From: Ephydatia muelleri
Lineage: Eukaryota > Porifera > Demospongiae > Spongillida > Spongillidae
Reading direction: 5' to 3'
Assembly: GCA_013339895.1 (NCBI GenBank)
Contig: JABACO010000005.1
Location: forward strand, 2,350,950 to 2,414,949
Length of the DNA stretch: 64,000 nt
Part shown: positions 1-13,202 of the stretch, one piece after another
How positions within the stretch are numbered: position 1 is the first letter of the stretch
Layout of the letters: each line of letters starts with the position of its first letter
The notes under the pieces: model-generated
Seen by the model: only the letters and a program-made list of their open reading frames with translations
Databases searched by the model: none
What the model was told of the DNA's origin: nothing
Program-made: the position numbers and the translations under genes

Positions 1-1131
1 TGCACACACACATGCATGAAATACACACTAGCACACACATGCACACACAGACACACATGACATACACACACAGACACACTAACACACACATGACATACAC
101 ACACAGACACACAAATGCACACACAGACTGCATTTCAATTTGTGTACCAAACACACACATGCACATGCACAGGCACACACACACACATGACATACACACA
201 CAAATGCACACACAGACACACTAACGCACACACACACAGACACACAAATGCACACACAGACACACTAATGCACACACACACACACACACACAGGCACACA
301 GACACATGACATACACACGCAGACACACAAATGCACACACAGACACACTAACACACACACACACTAACACACACACATGACATACACTGTACACACAGAC
401 GCATACAAACACGCACACAGACACACTAATGCGCACACACTCACACAGACACACACAGACACACTAACGCACACACACACACAAACGCACACAGACACAC
501 ACATGACATACACACTGACGCATACAAACACACACACACACACAGATACACAGACACACACATGGACACACAAAACACACGACACACATATGACAAACAC
601 ACACACGCACACACACACACACGTACACACACACATTGAAATACACACTAGCACACACAGACACACATGCATGAAATACACACTAGCACACACAGGTACA
701 CACAGACACACATGCATACACACAGATGCATACAAACACACACACAGACACACTAACGCACACACACACACAAACGCACACAGACACACACATGGCATAC
801 ACAGACACATACAAAAAAACACACACACACTAACACACACACAGACACACACATGACATACACACAGACGCATACAAACACACACATGACATACACACAG
901 ACGCATACAAACACACACACACAGATACACAGACACACACATGGACACACAAAACACACGACACACACATATACAAACACACACACACACATGCACACAC
1001 ACGGAAATACACAGTAGCACACACAGACACACAGGCACACACGAAATACACAGACACACACATGAGACAGTCACACAAAACACTCAGACACACACATGCA
1101 CCAACACACACAGGAACATACACACACGACA

Positions 1132-1165
<34 letters not shown>

Positions 1166-1390
1166 CACACAAGCACACACAGACACACACACGAAATATA
1201 TACACTCACGAAATACACAGACACACACACAGAATCACACAGACACGCAGACTTGCACACAGACTTGCACACACAAAATACATATAGACACACATGCACA
1301 GACACAATAGACACACACTCACAGATACACACACAATACACACAGACTCGCACATGTGCACAGACACGTGTTACACAAAGCACACACTGT
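1..1390. repeat. Degenerate CA-rich tandem array (left interior of giant element copy 1)
   Basis: Almost continuous CACACA broken by recurrent words such as ACAGACACAC, ACATGACATA, ACACTAACGC and TGAAATACACAC. The same words in the same strand sense fill 6,843-9,180, so this is the corresponding interior array of the first, truncated copy of the giant element. The long His/Thr (plus) and Cys/Val (minus) reading frames here are products of the repeat and are not genes. Confidence 0.9.
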
Positions 1391-2408
<1,018 letters not shown>

Positions 2409-2580
2409 TCAGGATGTACAGACGCATTTGCACAACATATACACATGCATCAGGGTGTGTGAACCAACATGAGGGCATGTTCATGTACTCTGTGTGAGCT
2501 AAATATTGTATGGGCAAAGAGAGACTCAAGTCTCTGCAACTGGTACACAAGCCACCTAGCTGAGTAGTGGAGGCATAAAG

Positions 2581-2750
2581 GCCGGCATACACGGGGCGAC
2601 TTCCTGCCGACTTGTCGCATGCAACTCGAATGAATATGGGTAAAAGTTCCGTAATTGTTTAGTTTACTGATGGTTTGCGGAACATTTGTCCATTTTCATT
2701 TGAGTTGCATGCGACAAATCGGCAGGAAGTCGCCCCGTGTATGCCGACCT
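2581..2750. mobile_element. 170-bp MITE with long TIRs and TAAAG target duplication
   Basis: The ends are near-perfect inverted repeats of about 60 bp (outer ends GCCGGCATACACGGGGCGAC and its complement). It is flanked by TAAAG at 2,576-2,580 and 2,751-2,755. The second copy of the surrounding sequence has a single TAAAG at 10,273-10,277 and no insert, giving a clean empty site. No coding capacity, so mobilised in trans if at all. Superfamily not assigned. Confidence 0.92.
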
Positions 2751-2755
2751 TAAAG

Positions 2756-3255
2756 AATGATAAGAAGTTGTTCAAGGATCAAGGATTTTGCCAAACAAGA
2801 AAGCTTTATTACACAATTGTACTTAACTACAAAAAGATGGATGTGAGTGTGTAAGAACTTAAAGTCTTATGCACGTTGCTGCAGGGACCCTCCACACACA
2901 CACACCACAATTTTTGGCCAACTGTGTAAATCTCATCAAGGAATGATAGCCGACAACAACTTTTTCGATGACAACATCGTACGCATCATGATTAAAAATA
3001 AATTCGTGCATCTCTACATGTAGACTTGTATATTTAATTATTCATTTTGCTCAAAAGAAATCAGCCAGCCCCCCCACACACACACACACTTTTTAATATT
3101 GTACCATGGGGCCCAGTGCTGTGGTGAATACAGTGATATACTTTGCCACATGCATACAGTGGTACGGGACACCAATCCTATGGGGGCTGAGGACCAATTC
3201 TTTGGGAGTATATGACATAGAGCTCGCACTTTAGAGACGGTACATACACACAGGT
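2756..3255. other. Unique interior segment of giant element copy 1, second part
   Basis: Collinear with about 10,278-10,770 of copy 2. No gene seen. Confidence 0.7.
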
Positions 3256-4320
3256 ACATGTAGCTACATGTGTGTCTGTATATGTGTGTGTCTGTGTGTA
3301 TGTCGTGTGTGTATCTGTGTGTCCATGTCGTGTGTGTATCTGTGTGTCCATGTGTGTGCATGTGTGTCTCTGTGTGTGTCTATTTCGTGTGTGTGTCTAT
3401 ATGTGCATGAGTCTGTGTGCATGTATGTCTGTGTGCGTATCTGTGTGCGTATCTGTGTATTTCATGTGTGTGTCTGTAGGTGTGTTTGTGTATTTCGTGT
3501 GTGTGTCTTTGTGTGCTTGTGTGTCTGTGTCTGTTGTGTGTGTATGGCATGTGTGTATCTTGTGTGTGCGTGTGTGTGTCTGTGCATGTGTGTGCGTCTG
3601 CATGTGTGTGTCTGTGCATGTGTGTGTCTATGCTTGTTTGTCCATGTGTGCCCACGTCTGTGTGTCTGTCTGTCGTGTATGAGTCTGTGTGTATGTCGTG
3701 TGTGTGTCTGTGTATTTCATGTGCATGTCTGTGTGTGTGTCTCTGTGCATGTCTGTGTGTGTCTGTGTCTGTGTATGTGTCTGTCATGTCAGAGTGTGTT
3801 GTGTGGGTCTATGCGTGCCTGTGTGTGTGTGTCTGTGTGTGCGTCTGTGTGTGTGTGTCTGTGCATGCCTGCATGTGTCTGTGTGTATGTGTCTGTGTCT
3901 GTGTGAGTGTCTGTGTGTGTGTGTGTGTCTGTGTGTGTGTGTGTCTGTGTGTGTGTGCGTCTGTGTGTGTGTGTGTCTGTGTGTGTGTGTCTGTGTGTGT
4001 CTGTGTGTGTGCATGTGTGTATGTTGTGTGTGTGTCTATGTGTGTGTGTGTCTGTGTGTGTGTGCGTCTGTGTATGTGTCTCTGTGTGTGTGTCTCTGTG
4101 TGTGTGTGTCTGTGTGTATGTTGTGTGTGTGTCTATGTGTGTGTGTCTGTGTGTGTGTGTCTGTGTGTGTGTGTCTGTGTGTGTGTGTCTGTGTGTTGTG
4201 TGTGTGTCCATGTGTACCTGTGTGTCCGTGTCCGTATGTGTGTGTGTTTGTGGGTGTATGTCATGTGTGTGTCTGTGTATCTATATGTTGTGTGTGAGCG
4301 TTTTTGCATGTGTATTGCCA
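3256..4320. repeat. TG-rich degenerate tandem array
   Basis: TGTGTG with recurring TCTGTGTG, CATGTGTG and TATGTCGTG words, essentially the reverse complement in style of the CA arrays on the other side of the unique segment. Same arrangement at 10,770-11,785. Open frames here are repeat artefacts. Confidence 0.9.
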
Positions 4321-4489
4321 CATTTATACAGTGGTGTGTGTGTGCAAGTGTGCAATGTTTGTGTACATTTAGAATACCAGATGGGGACACAATGTATTCA
4401 ATCCTTGGAGACACGATACATGTACAGAAAGCTTGGTACACAAATTTACATAGAATCAGTGGTCTGTACAGGCAAGCACAAGTACAGTT

Positions 4490-4609
4490 GAATTGAATAG
4501 AATACATGTGCATGTGACAATGTTTGTGAGTGAAAGTGTTTGTACCATCATCAGACAGGTGTATTGTTTGCCACATGTATAACTGGTGTGTGCAAGTATG
4601 CTGTACATG

Positions 4610-4686
<77 letters not shown>

Positions 4687-5562
4687 TGTATAAGAAAATA
4701 TGCCATACGATAGTGTACAGGGCCATGTACGCAACAATGCAAGTGTGTGCACAAGTGTGAGCCAGCATGAGTTCATGTACTATGTGTGAGCTGAAAGTTG
4801 TGTGAGACCGAAATCGTAGCCGAGTGGGCGTGGCAGATATAAGACGATGATTTTAGCAAGATGATGGCAAATAGGAAAGCTTTATTACACGACTAGAGGA
4901 TGATGTGAGTGCTAGCAAATAGCCTTACGCGTGCCGTTTTGAATACTGCCGGCGACGTGGGAGGCGCAAGGTTATATTCACTTGGGGTCCGTTAATTTGG
5001 TACGATCGTCTGGAACTGAGCAGCGTTCTTCTTCTTTTAACTTTCCCGCATAAACTCACTGCCTGAGTGAGACAAAAACAGTTGGGAACGGCTAGCTTAG
5101 TTTAAGGGAGAAATGGGCGGAACAAAGAAGTTATCAAAATTTATTGTGGATTGGGAGAATGGAACACGGGTTGCATGCAAAAATGGTGCAATCGAGCGGG
5201 AAATGTGCATTAACTTTGCACAGCTGTATCTCCGTGACGGATAGAGTAAAAATTAACGAACTGAACACATCAATAGCAACAGGACCCCTGTATGTACATA
5301 CGGAATTTGAAGCGATTTAAACTCTCCTAGCTGAAGATGTGACGGTTTTGAACCCCATGGGGTATCGGACTTCGTAGCATCAGCAAGGAACTAGTGCAAG
5401 GCCCCAAAATAAGCTTCCCCGTAGTGAAATGGTGTAGTATGAAGTGTTGTAAATAGGAGGTCGATAGCGTTAACAGTTGGGAAGTTATAGCGATTCACCC
5501 GCGATGCATTTTTATAACATTTTATAATATATCCGTGGGGCAATTTTCGCGGAAACTGTCCC
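4490..5562. repeat. Right terminal inverted repeat of giant element copy 1
   Basis: Ends GCGGAAACTGTCCC at 5,562, followed by ATTT. It is the reverse complement of 5,694-6,842 and a direct copy of about 11,910-12,980. It contains the shared module (GTATCGGACTTC, CGTTAATTTTT, ACGGAGATACAG words) seen in the elements at 34.6 and 38.1 kb. Confidence 0.92.
4616..4679. repeat. (GT)n microsatellite in the right TIR of copy 1
   Basis: GT run inside the terminal repeat. The matching position in the inverted left TIR of copy 2 is a (CA)n of about 99 bp (6,584-6,682), while in its right TIR (12,070-12,092) only about 20 bp remains. The three TIR copies therefore differ mainly here. Confidence 0.95.
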
Positions 5563-5693
5563 ATTTAGCTATATCGAGTTAAAAAAGATAATGGTTAGCG
5601 TCATTTGTAATTGTACTGTATACACACAAAGCTATTAATAATGGTCAAATGACACTTGAAGTTTGAATTAATTTTTATAAATAAATAATATTT
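5563..5693. other. 131-bp spacer between the two giant elements
   Basis: A/T-rich, starts and ends with ATTT, which reads as the target duplication of each neighbouring element. It is the loop of a large inverted repeat formed by right TIR of copy 1 and left TIR of copy 2 (about 4.49-6.84 kb). Confidence 0.8.
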
Positions 5694-6612
5694 GGGACAG
5701 TTTCCGCGAAAATTGCCCCACGGTTATATTATAAAATGTTATAAAAATGCATCGCGGGTGAATCGCTATAACTTCCCAACGGTTAACGCTGTCGACTTCC
5801 TATTTTCAACACTTCATACTACACCATTTCACTACGGGAAAACTTATTTTGGGGCCTTGCACTAGTTCCTTGCTGATGCTACGAAGTCCGATACCCCATG
5901 GGGTTCAAAACCGCCACATCTTTAGCTAGGAGAGTTTAAATCGCTTCAAATTTAGTATGTACGTACAGGGGTCCTGTTGCTATTGATGTGTTCAGTTCGT
6001 TAATTTTTACTCTATCCGTCACGGAGATACAGCTGTGCAAAGTTAATGCACATTTCCCGCTCGATTGCACCATTTTTGCATGCAACCCGTGTTCCATTCT
6101 CCCAATCCACAATAAATTTTGATAACTTCTTTGTTCCGCCCATTTCTCCCTTAAACTAAGCTAGCCGTTCCCAACTGTTTTTGTCTCACTCAGGCAGTGA
6201 GTTTATGCGGGAAAGTTAAAAGAAGAAGAACGCTGCTCAGTTCCAGACGATCGTACCAAATTAACGGACCCAAGTGAATGGTTGCAGTATAACCTTGCGC
6301 CTCCCACGTCGCCGGCAGTATTCAAAACGGCACGCGTAAGGCTATTTGCTACGCACTTACATCATCCTCTAGTCGTGTAATAAAGCTTTCCTATTTGCCA
6401 TCATCTTGCTAAAATCATCGTCTTATATCTGCCACGCCCACTCGGCTACGATTGTCGGTCTCACACAACTTTCAGCTCACACATAGTACATGAACTCATG
6501 CTGGCTCCCACTTGTGCACACACTTGCATTGTTGCGTACATGGCCCTGTACACTATCGTATGGCGTATTTTCTTATACACAACCACACACACGCACACAC
6601 ACACACACACAC

Positions 6613-6684
<72 letters not shown>

Positions 6685-6842
6685 ATGTACAGCGTACTTG
6701 CACACACCAGTTATACATGTGGCAAACAATACACCTGTCTGATGATGGTACAAACACTCTCACTCACAAACATTGTCATATGCACATGTACATGTATTCT
6801 ATTCAATTCAGCTGATTGCATTTCAATTTGTGTACCAAGCTT
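5694..6842. repeat. Left terminal inverted repeat of giant element copy 2
   Basis: Reverse complement of 11,888-12,980, with small differences and a longer (CA)n at 6,584-6,682. Near its inner end is the word TTTCAATTTGTGTACCAAGC, which is reused as a marker inside the adjacent CA array. Confidence 0.9.
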
Positions 6843-9180
6843 GCATAACACACACATGCACATGCACAGGCACACACACACACATGACATACACACACAG
6901 ACACACAAATGCACACACAGACACACTAACGCACACACACACATGACATACACACACAGACACACAAATGCACATACAGACACACTAACGCACACACACA
7001 CACATGACATACACACAGACGCATACAAACACACACACACAGATACATAGACACACACATGGACACACAAAACACACAACACACATATGACAAACACACA
7101 CATGCACACACACACGTACACACACACGTACACACACACACATGGAAATACACACTAGCACACACAGACACACATGCACACACACATGCATGAAATACAC
7201 ACTAGCACACACATGCACACACAGGCACACACAAGACACACATGACATACACACACAGATACACAAATGCACACACAGACTGCATTTCAATTTGTGTACC
7301 AAGCTTGCATAACACACACATGCACACGCACAGGCACACACACACACGACATACACACACAGACACACAAATGCACACACAGACACACTAACGCACACAC
7401 ACACACATGACATGCACACACAGACTGCATTTCAATTTGTGTACCAAGCTTGCATAACACACACATGCACACGCACAGGCACACACACACACGACATACA
7501 CACACAGACACACAAATGCACACACAGACACACTAACGCACACACACACACATGACATGCACACACAGACTGCATTTCAATTTGTGTACCAAGCCTGCAT
7601 AACACACACATGCACACGCACAGACACACACACACATGACATGCACACACAGACACACTAACGCACACACACACACACAAACGCACACAGACACACACGA
7701 CATACACACAGACGCATAAACACACACACACAGACACACATGGACACACAAAACACACGACACACATATGACAAACACACACACACAGACACACATGGAC
7801 ACACAAAACACACGACACACATATGGCAAACACACACACACACACATACACACACACATGGAAATACACACTAGCACACACAGACACACATGCACACACA
7901 CATGCATGAAATACACACTAGCACACACAGGCACACACAGACACACACAGACACACAAATGCACACACAGACACACTAACACACACACACATGACATACA
8001 CACACAGACACACAAATGCACACACAGACTGCATTTCAATTTGTGTACCAAGCTTGCATAACAGGCACACACACACACATGACATACACACACAGACACA
8101 CAAATGCGCACACAGACACACTAACGCACACACAAACAGATACACAAATGCACACACAGACACACTAACACACACACACACACAAACGCACACACATGAC
8201 ATACACACAGACGCATATAAACACACACACACAGACACACTAACGCGCACACACACTCACACAGACACACACACACATGACATACACACAGATGCATACA
8301 AACACACACACAGATACACAGATACACATGGACACACAAAACACACGACACGCATATGACAAACACATACACGCACACACACGTACACACACACATGGAA
8401 ATACACACTAGCACACACACATGCATGAAATACACACACACATGCATGAAATACACACTAGCACACACATGCACACACTGGCACACATGCATACACACAG
8501 ATGCATACAAACACACACAGACACACTAACGCACACACAAACGCACACACAGACACACACATGGCATACACACAGACGCATACAAAAACACACAGACACA
8601 CACACACTAACGCACACAAACGCACACACATGACATACACACAGACGCATACAAACACACACACACACAGATACACAGACACACATGGACACACGACACA
8701 CACATATGACAAACACACACACACACACATGCACACACACACACACATGGAAATACACACTAGCACACACAGACACACATGCATACACAGGCACACACGA
8801 AATACACAGAGACACACACACGAGATAGTCACACAAAACACTCAGAGACACACATGCACAGACACACACAGGAACATACACACACGACAGACAGACACAC
8901 ACACACGGACACACAAGCACACACAGACACACACACGAAATATATAGACACTCACGAAATACACAGACACACACACAGACACACACACAGAAACACACAG
9001 AAACACACAGACATGCAGACTTGCACACAGACTCGCACATATAGACACACATGCACAGACACAACAGACACACACTCACAGATACACACACAATACACAC
9101 AGACACACATAACAGATACACACACACAGATATACAGACGCACACACAGACTCGCACATGTGCACAGACATGTGTCACAC
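6843..9180. repeat. CA-rich tandem array with embedded higher-order repeat
   Basis: CA array with the same words as 1-1,390. The non-CA marker TGCATTTCAATTTGTGTACC occurs at 6,817, 7,281, 7,426, 7,571 and 8,030. The 7,281, 7,426 and 7,571 copies are spaced exactly 145 bp apart, a recent local tandem amplification. Confidence 0.9.
7281..7715. repeat. 145-bp higher-order tandem repeat, about 3 units
   Basis: Each unit starts with the TIR-derived marker TGCATTTCAATTTGTGTACC, then TTGCATAACAC or CTGCATAACAC, then CA array words. Units at 7,281 and 7,426 are nearly identical; the third (7,571) diverges in its second half. Confidence 0.85.
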
Positions 9181-9186
9181 AAAGCA

Positions 9187-10053
9187 CACACTTTTGTTCA
9201 TGTGGAAAAAAACAGTAGTGCTCTCTGATAATGATGGTACACACATTTTCTCTCACTGAATGCCTTCTCTGCACATGCATTTTTGATCTATAGCTCATGA
9301 GACCATGAGACATGTCTACACATGTAGGTACATGTAGCAACGTGTACACTGTAGTGTCATAGGACTGGTCCTTTATGCATACATTGTGTCCTTATAGGAC
9401 TGTCCCCTGACACAAGGGACATATGCCATGGTTAGCAAACAAGCTCAAGAGACTTTTATCTTTGAGTGCTCGTGGAATGATGAATATTGCTATCCATTGT
9501 GTCTGTGTAAACTAACCACGGGCTTGACCTACCGCAATCAGCAATGATAGGGTAATTCATCGCCAGGCAGAACCATCGCCCTTCAAAAAAAAAAACTTAC
9601 CTGCGCGGTACATCCTTCTTCAACAAGAGGCAGCACAGTGTTGCGTGTCGCACTGTACTAATTTGTATGCAGTAAATTAAATGACTACTCGTAGAAGGGC
9701 ACAGTACGTACTTTGTACTTATGGTGAGGAACAGCAATCTGAGTTCATGTACACTCGTTTAATTCGCTGCATTCAATTAGTGCGACACGAGACACACAAC
9801 ATTGTGCTGATGGAAACAGTAGGCCTGTAAGACCTGCGATGAAATCATTGTACCTCCCTTATCGTTGCAGATCGTGGTAGTTTACACAGACATATCGATT
9901 GCAAGCTAGTAAAGATATTCATTATACTGTACTCCGAAAAGGCTTTTACAGGTCAGACGAGCACTTGTACAGAGTGCTAGATGAGAGAAGTGTATACGTC
10001 TGCTTGCAACAATACACAATACAGAGGAAACACACAGAGATTGGTGTGTGTGT

Positions 10054-10107
<54 letters not shown>

Positions 10108-10770
10108 CAGGATGTACAGACGCATTTGCACAACATATACACATGCATAGAGTGTGTGAACCAACATGAGGGCATGTTCATGTACTCTGTGTGAGCTAAA
10201 TATTGTATGGGCAAAGAGAGACTCCAGTCTCTGCAACTGGTACACAAGCCACCTAGCTGAGTAGTGGAGGCATAAAGAATGATAAGAAGTTGTTCAAGGA
10301 TCAAGGATTTTGCCAAACAGGAAAGCTTTATTACACAATTGTAACTACAAAAAGATGGATGTGAGTGTGTAAGAACTTAAAGTCTTATGCACGTTGCAGC
10401 AGGGACCCTCCACACACACACCACAATTTTTGGCCAACTGTGTAAATCTCATCAAGGAATGATAGCCGACAACAACTTTTTCGATGACAACATCATACGC
10501 ATCATGATTTAAAAAAAATTAATTCGTGCATCTCTACATGTAGACTTGTATATTTAATTATTCATTTTGCTCAAAAGAAATCAGCCACCCCCCCCACACA
10601 CACACACTTTTTAATATTGTACCATGGGCCCAGTGCTGTGGTGAATACAGTGATATACTTTGCCACATGCATACAGTGGTACGGGACACCAATCCTATGG
10701 GGGCTGAGGACCAATTCTTTGGGAGTATATGACATAGAGCTCACACTTTAGAGACGGTACATACACATAG
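9187..10770. other. Unique interior of giant element copy 2, no gene
   Basis: Collinear with 1,390-3,255 but without the 170-bp MITE and with a shorter GT run (10,043-10,105). No frame with recognisable protein content. If the element ever carried a gene in this part, it is not recognisable now. Confidence 0.75.
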
Positions 10771-11785
10771 GTACTGTGTGTGTCTATGTGTGTGTCTGTG
10801 TGTATGTCGTGTGTGTATCTGTGTGTCCATGTGTGTGCATGTGTGTCTCTGTGTGTGTCTGCATGTGTGTGTCTATGTGTATTTCGTGTGTGTGTCTATA
10901 TGTATTTTTTTGTATGAGTCTGTGTGCATGTATTCTGCGTGTCTGTGTGCGTGTCTGTGTATTTCATGTATGTGTCTGTGTATTTCGTGCATGTGTCTTT
11001 GTGTGCTTGTGTGTCTGTGTGTGTGTATGGCATGTGTGTATCTTGTGTGTGTGTGTGTGTGTGTCTGTGCATGTGTGTGCGTCTGCATGTGTGTGTCTGT
11101 GCATGTGTGTGTCTATGCTTGTGTGTCCATGTGTGCCCGCGTCTGTGTGTCTGTCTGTCATGTGAGTCTGTCTGTCGTGTGTCTGTGCATGTGTGTGTCT
11201 GTGAATTTCGTGTGTGTCCATGTGTCTGTGTGTATGTCGTGTGTGTGTCTGTGTATTTCATGTGCATATCTGTGTGTGTCACTGTGCATGTCTGTGTGTG
11301 TCTGTGTCTGTGTATGTGTCTGTTGTGTGAGAGTGTGTTGTGTGGGTCTATGCGTGCCTGTGTGTGTGTGTCTGTGTGCGCGTCTCTGTGTGTGTGTGTC
11401 TGTGCATGCCTGCATGTGTCTGTGTACAACTACACGTATGTGTCTGTGTGTGTTTGTGTGTGTGTCTGTGTGTGTGTCTGTGTGTGTGCGTCTGTGTATG
11501 TGTCTGTGTGTGTATGTCTGTGTGTGTGTCTGTGTGTATGTTGTGTGTGTGTCTATGTGTGTGTGTCTGTGTGTGTGTGTGTCTGTGTGTGTGTCTGTGT
11601 GTCTATGTGTGTGTGTCTGTGTGTGTGTGTGTCTGTGTGTTGTGTGTGTGTCCATGTGTACCTGTGTGTCTGTGCCTGTGTCTGTGAGTGTGTCCGTGTC
11701 CGTATGTGTGTGTGTTTGTGGGTGTATGTCATGTGTGTGTCTGTGTATCTATATGCTGTGTGTGAGCGTGTATTGCCACATTTAT
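10770..11785. repeat. TG-rich degenerate tandem array of copy 2
   Basis: Matches 3,256-4,310 in word order. Together with the CA array at 6,843-9,180 it brackets the unique interior with mutually complementary low-complexity DNA. Confidence 0.9.
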
Positions 11786-11887
11786 ACAGTGGTGTGTGTG
11801 TGCAAGTGTGCAATGTTTGTGTACATTTAGAGTACCAGATGGGGACACAATGTATTCAATCCTTGGAGACACGATACATGTACAGAA

Positions 11888-12980
11888 AGCTTGGTACACA
11901 AATTTACATCGAATCAGTGGTCTGTACAGGCATGCACAAGTACAGTTGAATTGAATAGAATACATGTGCATGTGACAATGTTTGTGAGTGAGAGTGTTTG
12001 TACCATCATCAGACAGGTGTATTGTTTGCCACATGTATAACTGGTGTGTGCAAGTACGCTGTACATGAGTGTGTGTGTGTGCGTGTGTGTGGTTGTGTAT
12101 AAGAAAATACGCCATACGATAGTGTACAGGGCCATGTACGCAACAATGCAAGTGTGTGCACAAGTGTGAGCCAGCATGAGTTCATGTACTATGTGTGAGC
12201 TGAAAGTTTTGCGAGACCGAAATCGTAGCCGAGTGGGCGTGGCAGATATAAGACGGTGATTTTAGCAAGATGATGGCAAATAGGAAAGCTTTATTACACG
12301 ACTAGAGGATGATGTGAGTGCGTAGCAAATAGCCTTACGCGTGCCGTTTTGAATACTGCCGGCGACGTGGGAGGCGCAAGGTTATACTGCAACCATTCAC
12401 TTGGGTCCGTTAATTTGGTACGATCGTCTGGAACTGAGCAGCGTTCTTCTTCTTTTAACTTTCCCGCATAAACTCACTGCCTGAGTGAGACAAAAACAGT
12501 TGGGAACGGCTAGCTTAGTTTAAGGGAGAAATGGGCGGAACAAAGAAGTTATCAAAATTTATTGTGGATTGGGAGAATGGAACACGGGTTGCATGCAAAA
12601 ATGGTGCAATCGAGCGGGAAATGTGCATTAACTTTGCACAGTTGTATCTCCGTGACGGATAGAGTAAAAATTAACGAACTGAACACATCAATAGCAACAG
12701 GACCCCTGTACGTACATACTGAATTTGAAGCGATTTAAACTCTCCTAGCTAAAGATGTGGCGGTTTTGAACCCCATGGGGTATCGGACTTCGTAGCATCA
12801 GCAAGGAACTAGTGCAAGGCCCCAAAATAAGTTTCCCCGTAGTGAAATGGTGTAGTATGAAGTGTTGCAAATAGGAAGTCGATAGCGTTAACCGTTGGGA
12901 AGTTATAGCGATTCACCCGCGATGCATTTTTATAACATTTTATAATATAACCGTGGGGCAATTTTCGCGGAAACTGTCCC
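11888..12980. repeat. Right terminal inverted repeat of giant element copy 2
   Basis: Direct copy of about 4,435-5,562 and reverse complement of 5,694-6,842. Ends CTGTCCC then the ATTT target duplication. Confidence 0.9.
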
Positions 12981-12985
12981 ATTTG

Positions 12986-13165
12986 TTAACTGTTATGAAA
13001 ATGGAATGGCACCGGTAATCGATAAGAAAGCTGACCGTTACCGATTATATTCAGTAAGAAATAATCTCTTACTGAACGGTAATGAATAAGAAACGTATCT
13101 TACCGGTAGCTTAACGGTATCGGATAACCGGTAAGCGATAAGCACAAAGCTTACCGATAGTTGAC
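12986..13165. repeat. Cluster of TTACCG / CGGTAA motifs in both orientations
   Basis: Within about 180 bp the hexamer CGGTAA or its complement TTACCG recurs many times, interleaved with GATAAG words. It can form several alternative hairpins. Directly outside the right end of the giant element. Function unknown. Confidence 0.6.
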
Positions 13166-13202
13166 CCTACATTTTCTCAGGCGTGCGCTGCCTAAATGTG
13201 AC

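Larger units (their letters stand above)
5694..12980. mobile_element. Complete giant non-autonomous DNA transposon, 7,287 bp
   Basis: Begins GGGACAGTTTCCGCG and ends with its complement. Flanked by the 4-bp direct repeat ATTT (5,690-5,693 and 12,981-12,984). Terminal inverted repeats run about 1.1 kb (5,694-6,842 and about 11,888-12,980). Between them: CA array, 1.6-kb unique segment, TG array. No transposase-like frame is visible, so movement would depend on an enzyme encoded elsewhere. The second, truncated copy sits directly to the left in the same direction. The 4-bp A/T target duplication does not by itself fix a superfamily. Confidence 0.88.
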
